Positions 54,001 to 61,790 of a stretch of 64,000 nt of DNA are shown piece by piece. The position numbers and the translations under genes are program-made. Position 1 is the first letter of the stretch. Every line of letters starts with the position of its first letter. The DNA is from Acridotheres tristis (taxonomy: Eukaryota > Chordata > Aves > Passeriformes > Sturnidae): the NCBI GenBank assembly GCA_037013685.1, contig CM072891.1, positions 17,708,501 to 17,772,500 of the forward strand, written 5' to 3'. The notes beneath the pieces were generated by a model. It did no database searches and had not been told where the DNA came from. It saw only the letters and a program-made list of their open reading frames with translations.

Positions 54001-57000
54001 TTATCTGCCTGTGCTTTTTGTAAATATCATACTTTGAAGAAGATTTTAATATTTTATAAGGTGGGATATTATGCACACTCTCATAAGACAAAAAAAATTA
54101 ATAAGGGAGAAGCTAAAAACAACTGCATGTCACTGACAAGCCAGTTCCTGCTGCCTCATCACAAGCAGTCGTGGGGAGATGGCTCAGCATCAGCAGTATA
54201 AACTTCAGAGTCAGGAGAGATCTTTCTCTTGCCCACTGGCACTTCTGCAAAGGCAATTAACCTCACTTTGGCTCTGGGAACAACATATAAAGAAGTACAG
54301 CTGGGGGCACAAACCTCAACAAACAGCAGTGCAGCAGCTGCAGGCAAAGGAGCAGATTGGGACTGGAAACATATGAAAACGTGAGAAAATTACCCTGACT
54401 TGTCCAGAGCTAATTTGCTAGTCCTGAGCCAAGACTACTTTATTTTTAGGGTCAGCATTGTGCTTACTGGACTTGAATGCAATGTCCAGACTTGGAAATA
54501 TTTAAGACATCTACGTTCTTCAGTCTCAATTTTCTGCTGCTCTGTCTTGTATAAAACAGTGGATGGCCCATTCCCCTCGAGAGGGAGCTCATTGCTTTTG
54601 CTACTAAAAGCTGTATAAAATGCAAAATCCCTTTAACTGCACTAGCATATGGTAAAAGAGCTGCAATGGTCAGTTGTGCCAAACTCTGGAGAGTCAGTGC
54701 AGTATCCTAAATTTCAACCTAAACACCTCAGTAGGATTAATATTAATTTCTGTGTTGGTGAGGTGCCTTAGATCTTTTCTGGGAGGTATGAGTTGCTCCA
54801 TCACTTCGGGTTCAATCCTATTTGTCAGATTGAGTCTGGGTGCAAATGGAAACCTCTTGCAGAGGTGTTTTTAGCAGGCACAAATAAGCCTATATGTAAG
54901 AAAGACCTCTTTTTTGGACACCAGATGAATGATTTTTTTAATGTTTAGTGATGCATCATTGGGCTTTCAGACCTATCCCATTATCCCATAAATAACCTTT
55001 CTGGGAAATCTGGATGGATACAGAAGTTGTTGTTTGTGCTCACAAGGCTGAAAGATGATGGTACTCCCTCCAGGGTAGGGGAATCCACATGCTAGTGTGC
55101 TTGGAGGGAAGTTTCTCTTTTTTCTGCATTAATGGATAGGTTTTAAATATTTCCCTGGCCACCCAAGTTCATTAGCTTTAAGGCAAAACCATAGATGATA
55201 AAAGGCGTTTTTGTGTTTTAGACAAATTCCTGACTTGCAAAGCCTAGCCCTGTTGTGTGTTTTGGTGCAAGGTGATGCAGTGCTGGCAGCAGCCTCTGTT
55301 TCATCATCCCATTTGTGATTTGTTTGTGTGTTTGAAACAGACCCCATTCACTCTGACCTTGCGGCTGTGGGATATCTACATCCTGGAAGGGGAGAGGGTG
55401 CTGACAGCCATGGCTTACACCATCCTCAAACTGCACAAAAGTAAGGTCCCACCTGACTGCATCCCCTATGGCTGTGGTGGCACCGTGCTGGGCCACCCTT
55501 GTGCTGCTGACCTGAAAAGCTTTGCTGGCCACTCCCAGCCTCTTGGTGCCCTACACTGGCCACAAAAGGCACAGTCCAGAGGAGGAAATGGGATGCCACA
55601 AGGGTTGACTTGCTGTGCTTAGCACATAGAAGCCATCTGAAATGCTCCCAGATGCCTCTTCCTATGTACTGTGCCCCACAAATTGCTTTTAGGGACAATA
55701 CAGACAGCAGCCCATCTGTCTGCAGAACTTTATGTGGTGGCTCAACTGAAAAGACTGTAGAGAGACAAGTGTTAATTAATACACTTCAAAAATGATCAGA
55801 ACCTGGTTTTCTTGCATGACAGAAAGGCAGTGATGTTGCTGCCTCGAGATCTTTCTAACTTTGAACCCCTTCACTCCCATAATTTGATAGCTTTGCTGTG
55901 TCACTCCTTTGGCCTTCATCTAGGGCAGGAGTGCATGATGAGAACCTTTGGGCCAGCAGAATTTATAGGACTGCATGTGTTGGTTTCTGCAAACAGCTAC
56001 CTTGTTCTTCCTTCAGTTAAATGAAGAACAGGCTATCCAGAAATAAATCTTGAAGTATCCTATTTGTCTGCAAAAAGTGGGAAACTGGCAGGCAGGCAGA
56101 TGTTTCAGTTTGGCTGTGAAATCTCGCCTCCCTGAGGAATGTGTAGTGCGAGTTGGCATCTTTTCCTACAACCCATTCCTGCCTGTATCCCACTCCCGTC
56201 TGCAACCTTTGTAAGGGCCAGCACCTCTTCCTGCATCCCTGCCTGCTGGCTGGTGAAGGTTGGCATCCCTGCCTGGTGGTGGCAGCTGCCGGCAGTGACT
56301 GTTGAGCCTGATGCTCAACGCCTGTCTCATGGAGCTTTTCCTCCTCCTAGAGGCATTATTGAGAACTTCCAGAAATGGCCCAAAACCTGCATCCTCATCA
56401 GCACAGCTCCAAGCCCTGTCCTGCCACTGAGGAGCTACTGCTCAGGTGGCATGGATATACACATATATTGATGATCTTGAGCAAGTGTGGGAAGGTGGGA
56501 GAGGAAAAAGTGTTCAGGCTGTCTCACTGTGGAGTGGGAACAGCAACAGAATCCCAGATGAAACCATAGCGCGATGTAACCCACGCTTGTGCTACCATGA
56601 AATTTGTCTGTGCCACTGCCATTACTCCTTTCTCCCATCCCCCAGAGCGCTTGCTGAAGATGACACTGGAAGATTTACGTGAATTTCTGCAGGAGAAAAT
56701 TGCTGCTTCCCTGCAGTACGAGGACGATGCTGTCATCGAGCAGCTGCAGGTGTCAATGACTGAACTGCGCAAGATGAAATTTGACCTGCCCCCACCAGGT
56801 GGGTAGAGGGGAAGGTGGGAATCCCAGCAGGGACCAGAGCATCCTGCTGGTGTGGCTGGGAGCCGGGGCAGTTCAGAGGGGCTGGCACCTGTTGTGTGGA
56901 AGCATCTGTCTTCCTCACATTCAGCGCGTGCAAAAACAAACTGATGCACAGTTTGGGTTTTGTTTTCTCTGCTTCCAATGCAGCAAAGCCTGAGGAGTTT

Positions 57001-58257
57001 CCAAGGAAACCCCTGGGCCTGGAGCTCTCCCTCAACCCAGTAGCCATAAAGGAAAATGCAGCGGCCAATGGCCAGAATGGCCGGGTGGGTGAGCACACTC
57101 CAGACAGGGAGCCCCATCCCCACAGAGTTCCTGGTGCACCAGGAGGAATGACAGTGGTGGAAGCGAGGACTCCCACCTTCCAGGGTAGTGAAGCAGCTGA
57201 AGAAACGAACGTGCCTGTTTCGGATGGGCAGCCACCGGATGAGGAGGGTCAGGTGGAGCCCACTGTGGACAGGCAGCCATCATCTCTTCTGAAGGCAAGC
57301 GAGACACAGGCCCAGCAACACCTCCTGCCTCCAGAGCAGCCTCTTCTTGCTCCTGGCTGTGCTGTGATGGACCATGGAGTCTCCCTCCCTGCCCCAGCTG
57401 AGCACAACTCCTCAAACTCCTCTCTCCAAAACAGGCTGGCTCCTTCCGACTCCAGCACTGCTGAGCTTTCTGCTACGGACCAGGCAGTGTGGCAGCCGAA
57501 TCCCACTGCCCTGCCAGCGGGAGAACAGGCATCTTCCCTGAGCAGAGACGCAGTGCTCGAAGCAGCCGCCCATCCTCTGCCAGCCGGCTGCGAGCAGCTC
57601 TCCTGCACGTCACAGAGCGATGGCTCCCCCGAGAGCGAGCACGGGGAGGAGGCGGTAGAGGACAGGCACTGCAGGGCGGTGCTGCCGGACAAAACGGGCC
57701 TGAAGCGCTCGGCATCCAAAGCTGCATCCACAGGAGAGCTCCTCAGCCTGCAGCACAACGGGCTGGGCAGTGCCAGCGGCTGGCCTGAGGCCGTGGGTGC
57801 GCTGCCTGCGCACAGGCAGGCGGGGGGCAGCGTGCCCACCTTGTCCAGCAGAGAGCCGGAGGCAGCAGGGCTGGCCGAGGGCTGTCTCGCCCAGCGGGCA
57901 CCGTCCCCTGTGGTGGAAGGGAACAGCCCCTACGTCGTTATCAAAACCACCACTCCCCTCCACGTGGCCCATGCGACAGAGCAGGACTTCTTGAACAGAA
58001 AGCAGGTGGCATTGCCTCTGTCAGAGGCTGGACATCCCCTGCCTACCACCTCCATGCCACCACCTCTTACACCGGACCCAGAGGAGGTAGAGATCCAGAA
58101 AAGCCTCCAGAAACCCTTAAATGCACTGAAAGCCCCACGACCCCCGCTGAGCCCCAAACCAAAATTACCGCTGCAGGTTGCCAAATCCCGCTCAGAGAAC
58201 AGTTTCCTTTCAGGCTCTGCTTCCCTGGCAAAGCTGCCCAAATCGGTGACATTCTAG
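35974..58257 (+). CDS. TBC-domain Rab GTPase-activating protein, USP6NL (RN-tre)/TBC1D3-like, 13 coding exons
   Basis: Coding exons: 35974-36039, 36563-36648, 37479-37518, 38254-38334, 46075-46182, 49154-49263, 50190-50238, 51263-51383, 52287-52381, 53889-53954, 55341-55440, 56646-56798, 56984-58257. They total 2,349 nt, in frame throughout, giving 782 residues; all introns are GT-AG. The TBC domain spans about residues 98-307. Its arginine finger is IDLDVNR (Ile143, Asp146, Arg149) and its glutamine finger YCQ (Tyr184, Gln186), so GAP activity is expected. A helical segment (309-358) is followed by a disordered tail (360-782) rich in Ser, Pro and Glu, with a Pro/basic patch near 740-755. Family members accelerate GTP hydrolysis on endocytic Rabs (RN-tre: Rab5, Rab43). 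The family is certain; the subfamily is inferred to be TBC1D3-like because exons 6, 8, 11 and 12 and the tail differ from USP6NL. The ATG is the only one upstream in its exon, has G at -3, and sits where USP6NL starts. Confidence 0.93.
36040..36562 (+). other. Intron 1 (523 bp)
   Basis: Donor gtacca, acceptor ttttag. No repeat or other feature recognised. Confidence 0.85.
36563..36648 (+). CDS. Exon 2, N-terminal region
   Basis: Acceptor ttttag, donor gtaagt. It encodes residues 23-50 plus two bases of His51, including [18 protein letters not shown]. The WEDAD and KVTDRFGF motifs are shared with USP6NL and are degraded in human TBC1D3 as I remember it, so this gene keeps the ancestral form. 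Confidence 0.92.
36649..37478 (+). other. Intron 2 (830 bp)
   Basis: Donor gtaagt, acceptor ttccag. No repeat or other feature recognised. Confidence 0.87.
37479..37518 (+). CDS. Exon 3, N-terminal region (40-nt exon)
   Basis: Acceptor ttccag, donor gtgaga. The exon completes His51 and encodes [13 protein letters not shown] (52-64), matching the H-E-x-E-L-P motif common to the family at this place. At 40 nt it is the shortest exon and easy for gene finders to miss; the phases on both sides fit only with it included. Confidence 0.9.
37519..38253 (+). other. Intron 3 (735 bp)
   Basis: Donor gtgaga, acceptor caccag. No repeat or other feature recognised. Confidence 0.87.
38254..38334 (+). CDS. 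Exon 4, N-terminal region before the TBC domain
   Basis: Acceptor caccag, donor gtaagg. It encodes residues 65-91, including [20 protein letters not shown]. The KWLKMLxxWxKY pattern is characteristic of the family. Both boundaries are phase 0. Confidence 0.93.
38335..46074 (+). other. Intron 4 (7,740 bp), the longest internal intron
   Basis: Separates the N-terminal exons from the TBC domain exons. Apart from the CR1 3' end at 45,435-45,869 I see no repeat or coding exon in it; open frames inside lack family motifs. Confidence 0.88.
45435..45869 (+). repeat. CR1 LINE 3'-end fragment, sense to the gene
   Basis: Matches the last part of CR1 ORF2 (translated pieces like [20 protein letters not shown]) and its 3' UTR, ending with GTTCTGTGATTCTGTGATTT, the CR1 terminal octamer repeat. 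5'-truncated. It stops about 205 bp before exon 5. Confidence 0.94.
46075..46182 (+). CDS. Exon 5, start of TBC domain
   Basis: Acceptor ttgcag, donor gtatgg. It encodes residues 92-127. [19 protein letters not shown] is the classic opening motif of a TBC domain (KGIP, RGxVW). The following [11 protein letters not shown] is closer to TBC1D3/USP6 than to USP6NL as recalled. Confidence 0.94.
46183..49153 (+). other. Intron 5 (2,971 bp)
   Basis: Donor gtatgg, acceptor ttgcag. A T-run lies near 48,450. No other feature recognised. Confidence 0.87.
49154..49263 (+). CDS. Exon 6, TBC arginine finger
   Basis: Acceptor ttgcag, donor gtgagt. It encodes residues 128-163 plus two bases of Lys164. It carries the arginine finger IDLDVNRTF (Arg149) and [11 protein letters not shown]. 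The opening QMKEQAK resembles the TBC1D3/USP6 branch. A solo LTR lies about ten bases beyond the donor. Confidence 0.94.
49264..50189 (+). other. Intron 6 (926 bp), mostly LTR sequence
   Basis: Donor gtgagt, acceptor ccccag. Nearly three quarters of the intron is the solo LTR described separately; without it the intron would be about 250 bp. Confidence 0.88.
49274..49949 (-). mobile_element. Solo LTR of an avian endogenous retrovirus, antisense to the gene
   Basis: On the minus strand the element begins TGTTGGGGAAGATGAATATG (from 49,948 downward), a start I associate with songbird ERV LTRs. It carries an AATAAA signal (plus-strand 49,367-49,372) about 95 bases before its 3' end. TATGG occurs on both sides (49,269-49,273 and 49,950-49,954), which fits a 5-bp target-site duplication; exact ends are uncertain by a few bases. 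No viral gene is present. The ERVL-like class is an inference from the 5-bp duplication. Confidence 0.75.
50190..50238 (+). CDS. Exon 7, TBC domain
   Basis: Acceptor ccccag, donor gtaagt. It completes Lys164 and encodes [16 protein letters not shown] (165-180), the helix before the glutamine finger. It is only 49 nt long, ends in phase 0, and matches the family motif QQxLFHVLxAYSxYN. Confidence 0.93.
50258..50346. repeat. TA/TG-rich low-complexity stretch
   Basis: Interrupted TATATA and TGTGTG runs just past the exon 7 donor. Probably length-variable. Confidence 0.8.
50881..51095 (+). repeat. CR1 LINE 3'-end fragment, sense to the gene
   Basis: Contains the CR1 3' UTR order: GGAAGACATTTTTTACAATG, TGGATGCCCTATCCTGGAAG, GGGCTTTGAGCAGCC, CATGGCAGGAGGGTTGGATGAGATGATC, then CCTTTTCCAACCCAAAC. 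It ends about 170 bp before exon 8. Confidence 0.92.
51263..51383 (+). CDS. Exon 8, TBC glutamine finger
   Basis: Acceptor ttgcag, donor gtaagg. It encodes residues 181-220 plus one base of Gly221. [11 protein letters not shown] contains the glutamine finger (Tyr184, Gln186), and [13 protein letters not shown] follows. The AQLL and QRHAMH positions group with TBC1D3/USP6 rather than USP6NL as recalled. Confidence 0.95.
51384..52286 (+). other. Intron 8 (903 bp), AAG acceptor
   Basis: Donor gtaagg; acceptor gttaag after a pyrimidine tract. An A-run lies near 51,567-51,580. No other feature recognised. Confidence 0.85.
52287..52381 (+). CDS. Exon 9, TBC domain
   Basis: The acceptor is gttaag, an AAG rather than the usual CAG or TAG; the donor is gtatct. 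It completes Gly221 and encodes residues 222-252, including [20 protein letters not shown], close to USP6NL. The reading frame and homology leave no better acceptor. Confidence 0.9.
52382..53888 (+). other. Intron 9 (1,507 bp)
   Basis: Donor gtatct, acceptor caccag. A T-run lies near 52,953-52,963. No other feature recognised. Confidence 0.86.
53889..53954 (+). CDS. Exon 10, TBC domain
   Basis: Acceptor caccag, donor gtgagg. It encodes residues 253-274, [19 protein letters not shown] followed by IDR. The KWFxQCFxDR motif is the conserved helix of family TBC domains. Both ends are phase 0. Confidence 0.93.
53955..55340 (+). other. Intron 10 (1,386 bp)
   Basis: Donor gtgagg, acceptor aaacag. 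No repeat or other feature recognised. Confidence 0.87.
55341..55440 (+). CDS. Exon 11, TBC domain end
   Basis: Acceptor aaacag, donor gtaagg. It encodes residues 275-307 plus one base of Lys308. [20 protein letters not shown] is the diagnostic C-terminal TBC motif (RLWDxYxxEG); its LTLRLWD form matches TBC1D3/USP6 better than USP6NL as recalled. Confidence 0.95.
55441..56645 (+). other. Intron 11 (1,205 bp)
   Basis: Donor gtaagg, acceptor ccccag. A loosely repetitive stretch with CCTGCCTG/GCATCCCTG motifs lies at 56,160-56,290. Nothing else recognised. Confidence 0.87.
56646..56798 (+). CDS. Exon 12, post-TBC helical region
   Basis: Acceptor ccccag, donor gtgggt. It completes Lys308 and encodes residues 309-358 plus one base of Ala359. 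The acidic [16 protein letters not shown] segment and the ending FDLPPP are family hallmarks; the triple proline groups with TBC1D3/USP6. Retaining the following intron would add two residues or fewer before a TAG. Confidence 0.93.
56799..56983 (+). other. Intron 12 (185 bp)
   Basis: Donor gtgggt, acceptor aatgcag. Reading through from exon 12 meets TAG at 56,803, so retention would give a protein ending at the TBC half without the tail. Confidence 0.87.
56984..58257 (+). CDS. Exon 13, terminal exon encoding the disordered tail
   Basis: Acceptor aatgcag at 56983; stop codon TAG at 58255-58257. It completes Ala359 and encodes residues 360-782. The opening [14 protein letters not shown] continues the family, then the sequence becomes low-complexity and rich in Ser, Pro, Ala and Glu with no domain I recognise. 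Features visible are a basic Ser motif (KRSASK, 599-604), a proline/basic patch (about 740-755), and a compact C-terminus with KSRSENSF and LPKSVTF. No PxxDY motif is present. Composition is GC- and CpG-rich compared with the other exons. Confidence 0.93.
57480..57960. other. CpG-rich segment inside exon 13
   Basis: By hand I count about 30 CpG dinucleotides in 57,541-57,960, near the number expected from its base composition, while the rest of the window is strongly CpG-poor. It lies wholly within coding sequence for the disordered tail. Confidence 0.7.
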
Positions 58258-61200
58258 TGGGGATGTGGTAGGGGAAGCTAAGGGAGAAGAAGTGGGTTCT
58301 GGAGAAGCACCCTTGCCCCATTTACAGGATCCCCTTCTGTCAGCAGGGCTGTCGGGGTGACAGTACAGCACCACACATCAAGCTGTGCTTTGGTACGAGC
58401 GGCCAGTGAGGAGATGAAGCAGTGGCCACCAGCTCTAGGAGACAGCAGCAGATTGGATTTGCATGTTTCCTATGGACAAATTGGAAAATGCTTTCATTTT
58501 TTGTTCCTCAAAGCTCCCCAAGCCTCATCGCTTGGGGAAAGAGGTAGGGCTGGTGAGTTTGTTGCGTGTTTTCTCCTGCTCCTGTCTGCTGTGGGAGAAC
58601 CCACCACCAAGCAAGCAGGCACAAGGTGTCAGAGTTCGAAATGCTTTCTTTAAAATGCCCCATCGGTGCAGCCACAGCATTGCTTTCGAAGGCCTTTGTA
58701 GCAATAGATCTTTATTTCGTTTCCCAGACCTGCAGCTGTAGGCAGCAGAATTTCCAGGCAGTGCCATGGCATCCTGGCAGGACACAGGCAGCCCACTGCC
58801 CCCTCTATGCAATTCCACAAGGCAGTGCTTGGCTGTATCTGGCTCCTGCTGCTGTGGTGGGTGGTGTTCAGGAGGACAGATTTAACAGCTGCTGAGTCCC
58901 TGGGACATCTCCTTGGTGTCACCCTGGTGAGGGGCTGCCAGCAGAGTGGTTCTTTCCCAGATTCTCAAAGTGAGAAGGACAGTGATGAAGGTGGAGCCTG
59001 GTCTCTTGGGCTGAGTGCCCTTTCTGCTGGCCTTTCCTTTGCAGGGCCAGCACAGCGAGCGGGCTCGCTGCCTTTCTGTTCCCCAAGCAGGAAAAGGGGC
59101 TGCTGGCTCGGGAAACCTGTCTGCTCTACCAAGCTGCTGCAGGTGTGATGGCGTCTAATCACAGTGCCCCAGATAAGTCCACTTATGCTTTGAGTAAGTT
59201 AAAGTGTCAGAGTGGAAAGGGCGTAGGAATTGGGGAAGGGGGAGCACATTGCCCAGAACCTGATCTTAGCCCTTCTGGTTGAGCCCACACAGAATTAACA
59301 AAAGGAAGGAAACTTAGACATGATGGGTGCCCACATGCCTGCTTGGCCCTTCATGCACCAAGTCCTAGAGGTCTGTCCATCCCCTCCCTATCCCAGGGTG
59401 CTGCTGTTGCACAGCCTAGGCCATTGGCTGGAGCTGTGCAGCAATCTGGAGAGACACCCCATAGAAAGAGCTGATCCAAAATTCTGGCTCCAGCATCTAC
59501 TTCACCCCTAGAGGTGAAGGGACTTCATCAGGAAGGCAGATCAGTGAAAAAGCAGGAAGTAGTCCAGATATGCTGGATTTGACATTGCTGTCCAGAAGGG
59601 GTAGCTGCAAGAGCCACCTTAGGTGGAAGTGCAAGTGGGATTCCCATTCCTTCAACAGAGATCCTGGGCAAAAGCTTCTTTAAGTTCTAAGAAGACTTGA
59701 AAACTATTTTTTTAATCTCACAGGCTGCTTCAGTTGCATAACCTGATCTAAAGCCTACCTGAAAGCCCAGCAGAAAACTTATACTAAATTACTTTGTGGG
59801 TTCCAGGAGCTGGACTTGATGATCTTGATGGATCCCTTCCAGCTCAGCATATTCTAGGGTTCTATGATTTATCAGGGTTTATTTTGCCTTGTGCACATGT
59901 GGTGGTTTATGTTTGCAGCAGGGCATGTTGAAGGGAGCACTGGATCTTTGGATGTAGCCAGCCAGATCACAGCACCCTCAGCTTTCATTGGAACCCCAGC
60001 TCTGTCCCAGGCCCCATTTTCCACTGAGCCTCCAACCTTGCCCATCCTCTCCCTCTGCAGAGCAGGATAACCCTATTAGCTACCTCGCAGGGGTGTTGTG
60101 AGGAGTCAAGTGTTGCTGTTTGAGGAAAAGTGCTCTTTGAATGTTCAGTATTTGTGTTTTAAGACACCACAGGTCCTTTCTAGGACACCGGTGCTTGAAT
60201 TGTTTTTAATTTAGAATATTGTTTTTCCGTAACTGTGCTTAGTTAAACGTATTTGTGTGTTAAAATACCTGTGCAGTATTTCAGGACAGATATCCATTGC
60301 CTTTTGCTAGCAGCCCACTGCCCACAGGAGCTCACGGGGAAGCAACAAGAAGCATCTGAGAGCTGTTGGTCACATCGTGGCTTGGCTTCTGTAGCTTGGG
60401 GTTCTGTCCTCTCCACGAAGCCCACATAGGACTCCTTCTAATGCCTCTGAGCATCATGCATGAAAGAGCTGAGACCTCTTTCCCCTTGTTTTAACCCATT
60501 TTCCCTCATTTCAGGCACACAGCCTTTGCACATCATGTTGCTTGTGCACCTGGACTCCTCACACAGTGTGTCTCTGGGATGTTTTGCAGTATTAACATTT
60601 AAAAAGGTGGTTTGCTCTAATTTTGGAAAGCTGTCAAATGCATAGTTACTCATTGCATGGCATTTGGTGCATGATGTTCAACATCAGTTTTGACAGGGAA
60701 AGGGGTGAGGGTTGTCCTTCCCTCCAAGCCCTAATGAGAATGAGCAGCAAGGTCTTCAGTCATCTTCAGGCCTGGGGGGACACCTGTCCTTGGTGTGATG
60801 CTCTCCCTTGAACACATTAATGCACAATCCCCAAGGAGCTGCCCACTTCTGTCTCCTCTGCCTCTTGCTGCAGACAAAGCTGCAGCCAGGGTGGGTCTGT
60901 GGCAGCAAGGCCTGGCCCAGCCTCAACTCTTTCATTGGGAATAGGAAGGGAAGGAGAAGGATGAGAGTGGCAGCTCAGCAGGAAAAATTAGCTAAGCCAA
61001 GCCACTTGCAGCCCTGCCCTGTCCCCTGCAACAGTCTCAACCTTGCCTCAGCAAAACCCACTCTTACTGTGAGCAAAGGGGGAAAGCAGCTCCCTCCATC
61101 CTTGCCCTTGCAGCTCTGAGAGAACGCTGGCCTTGCTGCCTTCCATGCAGAGGTAAAGACTCTGTTGCTGTGGGTTTGGGTTTTTAGGTTTAGTTTGTTT

Positions 61201-61790
61201 TCCTTTGTGTTGTTTGTTTGTGATAGAGCACTTTGAGTGGCTGCAGCACTGGCAGGCAGCAGGGAGCCACTGGACCCAGCTCCAGCAGGGGCCAGAGGCT
61301 GAGGTTAGGGTTTCTCAGCCACGCACTTTGAGAGCCTGGCTACCATCTGCTTTCCTTTTTATTTGCTATTCTTGTTTACAGCGTGGAACGCTTCTTCCAT
61401 GACTCTTTCTAATGTATTATAATTATTACTTTTAAGAAAAAAAAATTATGTCTGCTTTTTTGTTCAGTTTGTTTTTTTAAAAATAAGTGGGTTTTTTGGG
61501 GAAAAAAAGGTCAATCATTCTTTTTTATGCTGATCCAAACTGTCCAGAGTGTTTGATGCTGTGTTTTACATGGTTGTAATAATAATGGTTAAAGAAGTTT
61601 AGCATAAATTCAGACTCCATGAGGTTTCTTACACGAACAGAAGCTGCACCAAGAGTGGTTGTCTTCTCCTGATGACTTTTAGCTTGGTTACTGGGTATGC
61701 TTCAGCTGCAACAGGTCCATCCTTCTTCATCTTTTCTTTCCTCCCTGATTTTTTACTGTAATTAAATCCAGGCATCCCCAGCAGCAGTGA
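58258..61790 (+). other. Probable 3' UTR, end unknown
   Basis: Follows the stop codon. No AATAAA is seen on the + strand from 58,258 to the window end. The best variant signal is ATTAAA at 61,761-61,766, preceded by an AT-rich stretch (61,420-61,620). The end given here is a guess tied to that signal; an earlier end with a weaker signal is equally possible. Confidence 0.35.
59806..59869 (+). repeat. CR1 3'-terminal remnant
   Basis: GAGCTGGACTTGATGATCTT, then CCCTTCCAGCTCAGC and GGTTCTATGATTT follow the CR1 3' end order. Short and diverged. Confidence 0.75.

Noticed and set aside
57249..57972. Long minus-strand and other-frame open frames over exon 13
   Set aside because: They are shadows of the GC-rich coding exon; stop codons are rare in such composition.
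35974..58257. Calling the gene USP6NL itself
   Set aside because: The TBC domain is close, but diagnostic residues and the whole tail differ from USP6NL as recalled, so the symbol was left blank.
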